DNA of 64,000 nt from Candidatus Solibacter sp. Lineage in GTDB: Bacteria; Acidobacteriota; Terriglobia; Bryobacterales; Bryobacteraceae. Below the pieces are notes generated by a model. The model searched no databases, was not told where the DNA came from, and saw nothing but the letters and a program-made list of their open reading frames with translations. The DNA lies in the NCBI GenBank assembly GCA_013822245.1, contig PNKE01000044.1, forward strand, positions 1 through 64,000, in the 5' to 3' direction. Made by a program: the position numbers and the translations under genes. Below, in pieces: positions 1 to 8,936 of this stretch (the first letter of the stretch is position 1; each line of letters opens with the position of its first letter).

Positions 1-294
1 TCCGGCGGGACCGGAGGGTCCGGCTGGCGCGGCTGGTGCTACGGGCGCGACGGGTCCGGTGGGTCCGGCGGGACCGGAGGGTCCGGCTGGCGCGGCTGGC
101 GCAACGGGCGCGACGGGTGCGGTGGGTCCGGCGGGACCGGAGGGTCCGGCTGGCGCGGCTGGCGCAACGGGCGCGACGGGCGCGGTGGGTCCGGCGGGAC
201 CGGAGGGTCCGGCTGGCGCGGCTGGCGCTACGGGCGCGACGGGTCCGGTGGGTCCGGCGGGACCGGAGGGTCCGGCGGGCGCGGCTGGCGCAAC
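1..294 (+). repeat. 63-bp tandem repeat encoding 21 collagen residues
   Basis: The unit beginning GGGTCCGGCGGGACCGG restarts at 61, 124, 187 and 250, an exact 63-base period, with a partial copy before 61 and a shortened copy from 250. Each full unit encodes seven Gly-X-Y triplets. Copies differ by a few bases, for example ATGAV versus ATGPV endings. Such arrays expand and contract by slippage or recombination, so copy number may vary between strains and assemblies. Confidence 0.9.
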
Positions 295-613
295 GGGTCC
301 GGTGGGTCCGGCTGGCGCTGCGGGCGCAACGGGTCCGGCTGGCACGAACGGCACCAATGGTGTGAGCGGGTGGGAGACCGTTGTTTCGAGTACAGCCACT
401 GTGGCATCTCTGGGCCAGGGGTCGGCGACCGCCACATGTACAGGCTCGAAGAAGGTGCTCGGTGGTGGGTGCCGGGTCGCTGGCCCCTTATCCGGGGTCT
501 ACATCCAATCCTCTGTACCGGGCAGTACTAGTGCTTGGCTCTGCGAGGTGCAGAACAACGCAGGAAGTTCAGCGGATCTGACGGCTCACGCGATCTGTGC
601 GGATATGAACTGA
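2..613 (+). CDS. Collagen-like Gly-X-Y repeat protein, 5' end outside window
   Basis: The frame is open at the left edge, so the start is missing. The visible product is about 203 residues. The first ~120 are uninterrupted Gly-X-Y triplets rich in Pro, Ala, Thr and Glu ([18 protein letters not shown]), and the rest is an ~85-residue non-collagen domain with four Cys (in CTG, GGGC, LCEV and ICAD contexts) ending AICADMN. Bacterial collagen-like proteins form trimeric triple helices and are usually exported or surface exposed; the Cys-containing end could be a globular trimerisation cap. No export signal can be judged because the N-terminus is cut off. A hairpin terminator follows the stop. The collagen nature is seen directly; location and role are inferred. 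Confidence 0.85.
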   Translation, partial: PAGPEGPAGAAGATGATGPVGPAGPEGPAGAAGATGATGAVGPAGPEGPAGAAGATGATGAVGPAGPEGPAGAAGATGATGPVGPAGPEGPAGAAGATGPVGPAGAAGATGPAGTNGTNGVSGWETVVSSTATVASLGQGSATATCTGSKKVLGGGCRVAGPLSGVYIQSSVPGSTSAWLCEVQNNAGSSADLTAHAICADMN

Positions 614-646
614 CCGCCGGCTGGCGGATCGGTCAACCAGTGAAGC

Positions 647-687
647 GGGCGTGCCGTTGCAATCAAGCAGCGGCGCGCCCGTTTCTT
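647..687 (+). terminator. Rho-independent terminator of the collagen-like gene
   Basis: GGGCGTGCCGTTGC (647-660) pairs with GCAGCGGCGCGCCC (667-680), a 14-bp stem with two G-T wobbles around a 6-base loop, followed by GTTTCTT. It lies 34 bases after the stop codon at 613. Confidence 0.7.
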
Positions 688-809
688 CGTTGAAGCGCTG
701 GCGGTATGGAGGTCCTGGACCGCACGCCAAGGACCGGGCACGGCGCAATCGTGCAGCGCATGCCTGATGAGGATGCCGCCGCCGCTGAGACGGAAGGCCG
801 GTTGATGGA

Positions 810-1162
810 TGGTGGAGGCGGCGGGAGTTGAACCCGCGTCCGAAATGGCCCGCCGTGACAAGACTACGTGCGTATCCGGTCCGGAATTTCGGCTGCGGAC
901 CTCGAACCGGCAAACGGTCACGCAACCCAGCCTGATTGATCTCGGGCCGGTTGCCCCAGGCGGAGGCTTGGACCCTATCCTGCAAGAATGACGCCCGGTC
1001 GATGACGCGCAGGCTCGTCACCGGCGAGCGGCTGCCTATTTAATTAGGCAGCGTATGCAAACTGCTGATTGGCAGTTGTGTTTTTCCGATCGTTTAACGG
1101 GAGCTCGGAACCCGGCACGCCTCATCACTTCGGCTCCATCCCGTCGAAGCCGTTACGCCCCC
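810..1162 (-). ncRNA. ssrA: tmRNA (transfer-messenger RNA), one-piece
   Basis: The minus strand carries both ends of a tmRNA. The 3' end (around 810-835) has a T-arm (CGGGTTCAACTCCCG) followed by an acceptor arm and an encoded CCA. The 5' end at 1162 begins GGGGGCGTAACGGC, and its first seven bases pair with CGCCTCC before ACCA, with one G-U pair. Between them an ORF encodes ANQQFAYAA and stop, followed by pseudoknot-rich sequence. The length of 353 nt is typical. tmRNA acts with SmpB at ribosomes stalled on mRNAs lacking a stop, adding a degradation tag. A TATACT box at 1184-1179 lies just upstream. smpB is not in the window. Protein-coding ORFs overlapping this segment are shadows. Confidence 0.93.
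1044..1073 (-). other. tmRNA tag-peptide reading frame ANQQFAYAA
   Basis: Read on the minus strand from 1073, GCC AAT CAG CAG TTT GCA TAC GCT GCC TAA gives ANQQFAYAA-stop. Tags typically begin with Ala and end in a small hydrophobic AA degron recognised by ClpXP-type proteases; both features are present. The stop codon is followed by the stem GGCAGC...GCTGCC, as in other tmRNAs. Confidence 0.9.
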
Positions 1163-1178
1163 TCCTTTCTACATATCC

Positions 1179-1184
1179 AGTATA
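1179..1184 (-). promoter_or_regulatory. Probable -10 element of ssrA
   Basis: TATACT on the minus strand ends 17 bases before the mature tmRNA 5' end at 1162, consistent with a short leader removed by RNase P. No convincing -35 hexamer is visible at 16-18 bp spacing. Confidence 0.45.
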
Positions 1185-1232
1185 GAGGACGCGGTCCAGT
1201 CAGATCCGGTTCCGGTCAGCCGACCGCGGGAA

Positions 1233-1685
1233 TCATGCCCGTCCGGGCCAAGCCGAGATCGCGTCCAAGATCTGTTCGACTGGAGGAGTGCCGCGTTTGG
1301 AGTAGGCGATACGGCCATCGGGGGAGACAACATAGACGGTCCGCCGGATGACCGAAGACCAGCCGGAGCGGAAGGCGCGCGCGACCCTGCCTCCGGTGTC
1401 AACGATCAGCGGGAAGCTGAGTTTGAGTTTTTCGGCATAGGTGCGGTGGCTTGCCTGGTCAGCGGGGTTGACGCCATACACGATGGCGCCGGCGTTCTGA
1501 AGCCGCACGTAAGCGGTGTTGAGTCCGCCGAGTTGGGCGTTTCAACCGGGGGTATCGTCGGCGGGGTAAAAGACCAGGACCGCGAAGCGGCCGGCGATCG
1601 AGGCCAGAGACACGGCGTTGCCGTGCTGATCGGTGGCGTGGAACGGCGGGGCCGGTTCGCCAACCGGGATGGGTGCGCCAAGCAT
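1233..1685 (-). CDS. Peroxiredoxin (AhpC/BCP type) with in-frame TGA at the catalytic position; candidate selenoprotein
   Basis: One reading frame runs from ATG at 1685 to TGA at 1235-1233 if the TGA at 1544-1542 (codon 48) is read through, giving 150 residues, the usual size of a BCP-type peroxiredoxin. The internal TGA falls in the motif FYPADDTPG-(TGA)-NAQL, where this family has YPxDxTPxC with the peroxidatic Cys. Downstream sequence stays in family register: GAIVYGVNPAD, FPLIVDTGG, and the conserved Arg in RRTVYVVSPDGRI. There is no other Cys, so it would be a one-active-site enzyme. Family members reduce peroxides using thiol donors. It starts 4 bases after the argR stop and is likely co-transcribed with argFHR. 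The alternative is a nonsense mutation or base error of TGC/TGT; intact flanks argue against decay. Confidence 0.8.
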
Positions 1686-1689
1686 GAGG

Positions 1690-2124
1690 CTAGTTTTGCA
1701 CAAAGCTGAGCAGGCGTTCGTGGACGGTCTTGGCGCGCTGGCCGTCCCAGCAGGCGATCAGGACGGTGTCGTCGCCGGCGATGGTGCCGGCGATTTCGGC
1801 CCAATCCTCCTGGTCCAGCGCGACGGTGAGCGAACTGGCGCTGCCGACCGAGGTCTTCAGGATGACGAGATTCTGAGCCAGGCGGACGTCGAGCAGATAC
1901 TCGCTCATGACGGTGGCGAGGTCGGGCCCGGTGGGGTCGGGCAGGATTTCGACATAGCCTTCGCTGGTCTTGGCCAGGCCCATTTCGCGCAGGTCGCGCG
2001 AGAGCGTCACCTGCGTGGCTTCAATGCCCTGGGCGCGGAGTTCCCGGGCGAGTTCATCCTGCGTCTGGATGCGCTTGGAGCGGATGAGCTTGAGGATCTG
2101 TCCTTGGCGGTAGTTCTTTGTCAC
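1690..2124 (-). CDS. argR: Arginine repressor ArgR
   Basis: 144 residues. The N-terminal winged helix-turn-helix includes TQVTLSRDLREMGL (about 38-50), with the SRDLRE recognition helix. The C-terminal domain that trimerises and binds arginine carries GTIAGDDT (113-120). ArgR hexamers with bound L-arginine repress arginine genes at ARG boxes; such boxes are seen before argF at the head of this operon, implying self-regulation. Its ATG overlaps the end of argH by 4 bases, and it is followed after 4 bases by the TGA-containing peroxiredoxin. Confidence 0.95.
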   Translation of the reverse strand: MTKNYRQGQILKLIRSKRIQTQDELARELRAQGIEATQVTLSRDLREMGLAKTSEGYVEILPDPTGPDLATVMSEYLLDVRLAQNLVILKTSVGSASSLTVALDQEDWAEIAGTIAGDDTVLIACWDGQRAKTVHERLLSFVQN

Positions 2125-3521
2125 GAGAGTTTCTCCAGGCGGGTGCGGGCTTCGGTGAGCGCCGCGGCGACGGTATCGGGAGCGGTGCCGCCGGGTGCGC
2201 GGCGGGTCTTCATGCCTTCGGCGGGGTCCATGAGGGCGGCCATGCCGGGGGTGAATCGCGGGTCGAAGGCGGCGAGCGCCTCGGCGGTCCAGCCGGAGGG
2301 CGGGATCTCGTTCTGAACCGACTCGAGGACGAGTTTGCCGGCGAGCTGATGGGCCTGATGGAAGGGCACGCCGGAGCGGGCGAGGGCCTCGGCGAGGTCG
2401 GTGGCGACGACCCAGGATTCGGCGGCGGCGCGGCTCGCCCGGCCGGGCTTGAGCACCGTGGTATCGAGGACTTCACGGACCATTTCCAGTGACCGGGCGA
2501 GCGTGGAGGCGGCGTCGAACAGCGGCTCCTTGTCCTCCTGCATGTCGCGATTGTAGGTCATTGGGAGGCCCTTCATCATGACCAGCAGCGAGGTGAGGGC
2601 GCCGACGACGCGGCCGGATTTGCCGCGCACCAGTTCCATCGAGTCGGGGTTTTTCTTCTGCGGCATGAGCGAACTGCCGCTGGTGACGCCGTCGCCGAGT
2701 TCGAGCCAGCCGTACTCCTCGGAGCTGTAGAGGATCCAGTCCTCGGCGAGGCGCGAAAGATGGATCATGGCGATGGAGGCGGCCGAGAGGAAGTCGAGGA
2801 CGAAGTCGCGGTCGGCGGAGACGTCCATCGAGTTGCGGGTGATGGAGTCGAATCCGAGTTCGGCGGCCAGCGCGTCGCGGTCCACGGGGAAGCCGGAGCC
2901 GGCCAGGGCGCCCGAGCCGAGAGGCATGACGTTGACGCGGGCGCGGGCCTGGGTCAACCGCTCGTGGTCGCGCATGAACATCTCGAAATAAGCCAGCAGG
3001 TAGTGGGGCCAGAGCACGGCCTGGGCCCGGCGGACGTGCGTATAGCCGGGGATGATGGCCGCGGGGTAGCGGGCGGCGAGGTCGATGAGCGCGCCGAGCA
3101 CGCCGCGCAGCAGGAGCAGAGTCTCGTCGATCTCGGAGCGCAGCCAGATCCGGGTGTCGAGCGAGACCTGTTCGTTGCGGCTGCGGCCGGTATGGATTTT
3201 GTCGGCGAGGCCGCCGGTCTTTTCCTTGAGGCAGCGGATGACGTAGGTGTGGACGTCTTCGTCGCTGGCGGCGGCGGCGGCCTGGCGGTCGATCGAATCC
3301 AGGGCGGCGCAGATTTCCTCAGCCTCGTGCCGTGCCAGGATGCCGGCGCCGGCAAGGGCGCGGGCGTAGGCCATGGAGCCGACGATGTCGGCGTCGATGA
3401 GGCGGCGGTCGAAATGGAGCGAACCGGAAAAGCGTTCGAAGACGGGCGAGGGTCCGGACTTGAAGCGTCCGCCCCAGAGTTTCATGCCGGGTTTGGATTG
3501 GTTGCTGGGCTGGTCGGCCAT
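2121..3521 (-). CDS. argH: Argininosuccinate lyase
   Basis: 466 residues, normal for the family. It cleaves argininosuccinate to arginine and fumarate, the last step of arginine synthesis. The fumarase-superfamily signature GSSLMPQKKNP is at about 282-292 and TGRSRNEQV at about 111-119. The start chosen is the ATG giving MADQPSNQSK; the frame is open further upstream into argF, but that part is an argF shadow. It lies 8 bases after argF and overlaps argR by 4 bases, so argF-argH-argR are translationally linked. Confidence 0.95.
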   Translation of the reverse strand: MADQPSNQSKPGMKLWGGRFKSGPSPVFERFSGSLHFDRRLIDADIVGSMAYARALAGAGILARHEAEEICAALDSIDRQAAAAASDEDVHTYVIRCLKEKTGGLADKIHTGRSRNEQVSLDTRIWLRSEIDETLLLLRGVLGALIDLAARYPAAIIPGYTHVRRAQAVLWPHYLLAYFEMFMRDHERLTQARARVNVMPLGSGALAGSGFPVDRDALAAELGFDSITRNSMDVSADRDFVLDFLSAASIAMIHLSRLAEDWILYSSEEYGWLELGDGVTSGSSLMPQKKNPDSMELVRGKSGRVVGALTSLLVMMKGLPMTYNRDMQEDKEPLFDAASTLARSLEMVREVLDTTVLKPGRASRAAAESWVVATDLAEALARSGVPFHQAHQLAGKLVLESVQNEIPPSGWTAEALAAFDPRFTPGMAALMDPAEGMKTRRAPGGTAPDTVAAALTEARTRLEKLS

Positions 3522-3529
3522 TGTGTTCG

Positions 3530-4498
<969 letters not shown>

Positions 4499-4510
4499 GG
4501 CCGTGTCGAA

Positions 4511-4544
4511 TGAATACTTATGCAGTTTACTGTATAATTACCCA
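4511..4544 (-). promoter_or_regulatory. Paired ARG boxes (ArgR operator) upstream of argF
   Basis: TGAATACTTATGCA (4511-4524) matches the palindromic half-sites TGAAT-N4-ATTCA at 9 of 10 positions, and TGTATAATTACCCA (4531-4544) at 7 of 10. The 20-base offset fits the side-by-side pair bound by an ArgR hexamer. The pair lies 13 bases before the argF start and overlaps TATACA on the minus strand; TTGACG further upstream could be a -35. A perfect TATAAT (4533-4538) also faces right. Confidence 0.6.
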
Positions 4545-4918
4545 GTCGATTGAGCCGCGTCAAGCCGGAGGCTGGGAGAGGAGGGGGTTCAGGAGCGGTC
4601 GCGCAGGAGGAGCAGGAAGGCAGCCAGCAAGGCGGGGCAAATGATGAGGGCGCCGGCCTGGAGGACAGAGAGGGCGCCGCGGTGGCCCCTGAGGTGGTTG
4701 TATTCGAGCAGAATCCGGGCGTTTGCACTGGAGTGGCGGAGCGAGAGCAGGTCGATAAGGGCAAAGAGGGCGCGGGAACGGCGAGACCGAGGGTGGAGAC
4801 GGGAATAGCGGGGAGGGGCATGGGGCGGCCTCTGGGCGAAAGTAGACTTGCGGCACCGTTGAAAAGATAGAGAGGAATGAGGCTAAACAATTAGACCCTG
4901 GGGGCCGATGGAAACGAT
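4545..4918. other. Gap between argF promoter and sensor kinase; no clear gene
   Basis: The first part belongs to the argF control region. The remainder has an open minus-strand frame (4589-4882) ending in a hydrophobic stretch like GALIICPALLAAFLLLL, but the frame contains no usable ATG, GTG or TTG upstream of it. I treat this as non-genic or a remnant of a small membrane protein. Confidence 0.4.
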
Positions 4919-7900
4919 GTGGTCCCGTTGAGGTCGCACGCCCGCCGTTCAGAGTCCCGCGAGCCGGGGCGCCGTAGCCTGCTGTTCAGGTTGGCGGTGC
5001 TGGTGCTGGCGATAGCGGGGCCGGCCGAGGGGCAGAGAGCGGTACACGAGCTGTTTGGGATGGACCGGGGGCTGACGAGCCTTTCGATCACGTCGTGGGC
5101 GCAGGACAATCGGGGGTTTGTTTGGGTGGGCACCGAGGGGGGGCTGTTCCGGTTTGACGGTTCGCAGTTCCGCCGGTATGGGGAAGAAGACGGGTTGCCG
5201 CACGAGTTGGTGATGGGGCTTGGGGTGACACCGGAGGGCAACCTCTGGGTATCGACGTACGGGGGGCTGGCGTGGAAGAAGTCAGCGAGGTTTGAGCGTC
5301 CGGAAGCGATGTTGCTGAATGGCCCGCTGACGGCGCAGGCGGTTGCGTTCAGGATGGGGAAGGTCTATTTCGCGACGCATTTGGGGGTGGCGACGGGAGA
5401 CTGGCCGCCGGACAAGGACGGCCTGAAGCTGACGTTGTTGCCGGGGCCGGTTGAGAGGCGGGACCGGCTGGCGAAGGCGATCACGGTGGGACCGGACGGG
5501 GATGTATGGTGGAGTTGCGGGCGGGGGCTGTGCCGGTTTGGGGGCAAGCGTCTGGAGCAGTTCGGGCCGGCACAGGGAGTGCCGGCGGACGATTATCTTT
5601 CACTGGCCATAGACCGCCAGGGGAAGATCTGGGCCCGGTCGCGGGGGACGTTGCTGGGGATGGCGGATGGGGGCAGCCGGTTTGAGGTGGAAGGCGGCGG
5701 ATACGTCGGAACGACGTCGGTGGGCTATGCGCAGCTCACGATCGACCCGGACGGGCGGCTGCTGGTGGGCAGCGTGAAGGGGTTGGCGATCAGGGAACGG
5801 GGCGGTTGGAGGTTGGTGAACGCGAACAACGGGTTGCCGGTGAGCGGGGTGAGCGGCGCGTGGAGCGACCGTGAGGGTTCGCTGTGGATCGGTCTGAGCG
5901 GGGCGGGGCTGGCGCGGTTGCCGGGCTACAAGGAGTGGACATCGTTTGCGCAGCAGGACGGGCTTGACGGAGATATCGTCACGGGGTTGGGGCAGTCGGC
6001 GGACGGGCGGATCTGGGTGGCAACGTCAACTGGGCTGTGGGTGGCGCAATCGCCGGGTGCGACGCCAAAGTGGTCGCAGGTAAGTGTGCCGGGGATGGAG
6101 ATGATCAACACGATGTCGCAGGCCTGGGATGGCAGCCTGTTGTTGGCGGGCAGCAACCAGCGGGTGCTGCGGCTGAGGCCGGAAACCGGGCAGTGGACGT
6201 CCTATTCGCGGGTTGCGGGCAATGTGTCGGGGGCGATGCTGGACAAGAAGGGGAGGTTATGGGTGTTCGGCACCCGGGGTCTGTTCCGGACCAAGGAAGG
6301 CAGCACCGTGCTGGAGCGGCTGGACGAGGACATTCCAAGGGACGAGAACAGCCGGTCAAAGGCGCTATTCTTCACGGGGGCGGCGGCGGGAGAGGGCGAG
6401 GATGAGGCCTGGATTACGACCTACGGCGGTTTGCTGCATTACCAGAAAGGGCGCTGGCGCTGGCTGAGGGAGGCCGACGGGCTGCGGACGAACGTGCTGG
6501 CGACGCCGTCGCTGGATCCCGCCGGAAGGCTATGGGTGGCGTATCGCGATGTGGGGGGTGCGAGCCGGGTGGAGTACCGTGGGGGGAAGTATGAGGTAGT
6601 CAGCATCGAAGGCCCCAGGGGGGCGCAGCACGATTTCATCTACAGCTTCCATTTTCCGCAGACGGGCGGGATGTGGGCGTTGACATCGAGCGGCGTTCAG
6701 ATCCTGAAGGCTGGCCGGTGGGTGCGGTTGGACCGGTCGGACGGGCTGCTTTGGGATGAATGCAGCCAGGGTTCGCTGCTGAGGGCCTCGGACGGGAGCT
6801 ATTGGATCGGGACGTCGCGCGGCGTTTCGCGGTATGAGCCGAGGATTGAGCCGGAGCCGGCGGATCCGCCGGCGGCGGCGATTTCGGAGGTGAGGTGGGG
6901 CGGCAAATCGGTGGAGCCGGAGCGTGGAGTGAATCTGAAGGTTGACGGGCGCGCGGTGCAGGTGCGGTTCAGCATCCTCGAGTTCCGCCACTCGACGCGC
7001 CACCGGGTCCGATACAGGGTGAACGGCCGGGACTGGGTGGAGACATCGGACCGGAGCCTGAGCATGGAGCAGTTGGCGGCGGGACGGCACCGGGTGGAGG
7101 TGAAGGCGGGCAGCGTGGAGGCGGGCTGGAACGAAGTGGCCGAAGTGCTGGAGTTCGAGGTGGCTCCGAGATGGTATGAGCTGTGGTGGATCCGGCTGCT
7201 GGCATCGCTGGCATCGCTGGCGATGGTGATGGTGATCTGGAGGTTGCGCAACCGGCGGCTGGAATCGGCGAGGAGGGCGCTGGAGCGCGCCGTGGAGGTT
7301 CGGACCGAGCAGTTGAGCCGCGAGAAGCGGAAGGTGGAGGAGCAGCACGAGCAGATCGGGCGGCTGCTGGAGCAGGCGCTGGAGGCGAGCCGGCTCAAGA
7401 GCGAATTTCTTGCCAACATGAGCCACGAGATCAGGACGCCGATGAACGCGATCCTGGGGTTGATGAGCCTGACGCTGGAATCGAGTCTGGAGGAGAAGCA
7501 GAGGGAGCAGCTCGAGGGCGCGAGGTCGGCGGCAGTGTCGCTGATGGGTGTGCTGACCGACATTCTGGACCTGTCGAAGATCGAGGCCGGACGGTTTGAG
7601 CTGAGCACGGCGCCGTTCGATCTGCACCGGCTGGTGTCGTCGGTGCACTCACTGTTCACGCACGAGGCGGAGGCCAAGGGGCTGGAGTTGGAAATGCATC
7701 TCGGGCTGGACGTGCCGGTGTGGGTGGAAGGCGACAAGGACCGGATGCGTCAGGTGCTTGTGAACCTGATGAGCAATGCGCTGAAGTTCACCGAGCAGGG
7801 GCGGGTATCGGTATCGGCGCATGCGGGACCGGAGCGCGGAGGCAGGCGTGAGATTTCGATCGCGGTGGAAGACACGGGGATTGGGATCGCGGAGGAGCAC

Positions 7901-8527
7901 AGGGAACTGATCTTCGAGGGGTTCCGGCAGGCGGACGGATCGATTACCAGGAGGTTTGGCGGCACGGGCCTTGGTCTGGCCATCTCGAAAAAGATAGTGG
8001 ACGGGATGGGGGGAAGGATCGAAATGAGGAGCCGGCTGGGGCGGGGGTCGAGGTTCACGGTGGTGCTGCCGATGCCGGCGGTGAGGGAGCCGGTGCAGAT
8101 GGCGGTTGCGGCGCCGGCGCCGGGCATTGAATCGGAGAAGCTGCGGGTGCTGGTGGCGGAGGACAATCTGCTGAACCAGAAGGTGGCGCAGCGGGTGCTG
8201 GAGAAGCGGGGCCATGAGGTGGTGCTGGCTTCCACCGGGCTGCTGGCGCTGGCCGCGATGGCGAGGCAGGACTTCGACGTGGTGGTGATGGACCTTCAGA
8301 TGCCTGAGATGGACGGCATCGAAGCGACGCGGAGGCTGCGGCGGGATGGCGGGCCGAAGAGCACGATACCTGTGCTGGGATTCACGGCCAGCGCTCTGCC
8401 CGAGGACCGGGAGGCCTGCATGGCGGCGGGCATGAACGGGCTGGTGAACAAGCCGGTGGAGCCGAAGCTGCTGATTTCAGAGGTGGAGCGGCTTGGGCGG
8501 GGCAGGAAGGAAAGCGCCGCCATATAG
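4919..8527 (+). CDS. Hybrid sensor histidine kinase with beta-propeller sensor and receiver domain
   Basis: 1202 residues from a GTG start. In order: an N-terminal hydrophobic signal segment (about 22-40); a periplasmic propeller of repeated two-component-regulator blades such as DNRGFVWVGTEGGLFRFDG and DREGSLWIGLSGAGL (about 50-640); a Y_Y_Y-type beta domain; one membrane helix (about 752-775); a coiled-coil linker; a HisKA box with MSHEIRTPMN and phospho-acceptor His836; an ATPase domain with N-box (VNLMSNALKF), DTGIGI and GGTGLGLAISKK; and a C-terminal receiver with Asp1125 in VVMDLQMPEMDG and Lys in VNKPVEP. There is no DNA-binding domain, so the signal must pass to another protein. Members with this propeller often sense polysaccharides; no such ligand is shown here. 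Confidence 0.93.
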   Translation: MVPLRSHARRSESREPGRRSLLFRLAVLVLAIAGPAEGQRAVHELFGMDRGLTSLSITSWAQDNRGFVWVGTEGGLFRFDGSQFRRYGEEDGLPHELVMGLGVTPEGNLWVSTYGGLAWKKSARFERPEAMLLNGPLTAQAVAFRMGKVYFATHLGVATGDWPPDKDGLKLTLLPGPVERRDRLAKAITVGPDGDVWWSCGRGLCRFGGKRLEQFGPAQGVPADDYLSLAIDRQGKIWARSRGTLLGMADGGSRFEVEGGGYVGTTSVGYAQLTIDPDGRLLVGSVKGLAIRERGGWRLVNANNGLPVSGVSGAWSDREGSLWIGLSGAGLARLPGYKEWTSFAQQDGLDGDIVTGLGQSADGRIWVATSTGLWVAQSPGATPKWSQVSVPGMEMINTMSQAWDGSLLLAGSNQRVLRLRPETGQWTSYSRVAGNVSGAMLDKKGRLWVFGTRGLFRTKEGSTVLERLDEDIPRDENSRSKALFFTGAAAGEGEDEAWITTYGGLLHYQKGRWRWLREADGLRTNVLATPSLDPAGRLWVAYRDVGGASRVEYRGGKYEVVSIEGPRGAQHDFIYSFHFPQTGGMWALTSSGVQILKAGRWVRLDRSDGLLWDECSQGSLLRASDGSYWIGTSRGVSRYEPRIEPEPADPPAAAISEVRWGGKSVEPERGVNLKVDGRAVQVRFSILEFRHSTRHRVRYRVNGRDWVETSDRSLSMEQLAAGRHRVEVKAGSVEAGWNEVAEVLEFEVAPRWYELWWIRLLASLASLAMVMVIWRLRNRRLESARRALERAVEVRTEQLSREKRKVEEQHEQIGRLLEQALEASRLKSEFLANMSHEIRTPMNAILGLMSLTLESSLEEKQREQLEGARSAAVSLMGVLTDILDLSKIEAGRFELSTAPFDLHRLVSSVHSLFTHEAEAKGLELEMHLGLDVPVWVEGDKDRMRQVLVNLMSNALKFTEQGRVSVSAHAGPERGGRREISIAVEDTGIGIAEEHRELIFEGFRQADGSITRRFGGTGLGLAISKKIVDGMGGRIEMRSRLGRGSRFTVVLPMPAVREPVQMAVAAPAPGIESEKLRVLVAEDNLLNQKVAQRVLEKRGHEVVLASTGLLALAAMARQDFDVVVMDLQMPEMDGIEATRRLRRDGGPKSTIPVLGFTASALPEDREACMAAGMNGLVNKPVEPKLLISEVERLGRGRKESAAI

Positions 8528-8580
8528 GGCGGGTCCGGCGCGAAACCGGGAGCGAAGGATCAACGCCTGGAGGTTTCAGG

Positions 8581-8910
8581 CCTGGAAAGCCCGCTTGAAC
8601 CGGCAAGGGTGCTGGGTTGGTCCCGATGGCGTTGCTGCCGGGCGCCAGATTCCCGGAGAAGACGTGCGATCCGGGCGAAGGGCGATCCTCCGCCGCCGTA
8701 TTCGGGCGGGGTGAGGGACGCGGTTCATGCGGACGGCGAGGAGTACGGCGCCGGGCGGCTGGCCGGGATGATCGAAAAGCATGGGGGCGCGGGCCTGGAT
8801 GAGTTGATCGAAGCGGATATGGATTCCATCGACGCCTTCGCCGCCGGGCAGGCCCGGCATGACGGCATAACGGTGCTGGCGCTGAGGCGGGCGCGGGGCG
8901 CGTGGCGTAA
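8581..8910 (+). pseudogene. Remnant of RsbU/SpoIIE-type PP2C phosphatase
   Basis: Two frames together give the end of a PP2C phosphatase. One frame reads LVPMALLPGARFPEKT (from about 8614), like the LGLLPxARFxE segment. After a shift the other reads YSGGVRDAVHADGEEYG and then ARHDGITVLALRRA, like YSDGVTEAxNxxGExYG and xxDDITLLVLR. Key acidic residues are changed (SGG for SDG, DGI for DDI) and the N-terminal two thirds is absent. It lies directly before intact RsbV- and RsbW-like genes, where such a phosphatase is often encoded. The remnant call is inference from motif order. Confidence 0.6.
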
Positions 8911-8936
8911 GATGAAGTGCAGAAGAGGCATCGGGC

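Noticed and set aside
569-1021. 150-residue minus-strand frame across the tmRNA
   Set aside because: The sequence is explained completely by the tmRNA ends, tag frame and pseudoknot region.
1233-1508. The 91-residue fragment as a complete gene
   Set aside because: It starts mid-fold, after the active-site motif, at a GTG without a ribosome site; it is the downstream part of the TGA-containing peroxiredoxin frame.
1406-1804. Minus-strand frame of 132 residues over the argR-peroxiredoxin junction
   Set aside because: It is in a different frame from both argR and the peroxiredoxin, is Pro/Arg/Ser-rich and matches neither family; it is a GC-rich shadow.
4589-4882. Minus-strand frame ending in a hydrophobic stretch
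   Set aside because: No ATG, GTG or TTG lies upstream of the hydrophobic part and no ribosome site is visible; kept only as a remark in the gap entry.
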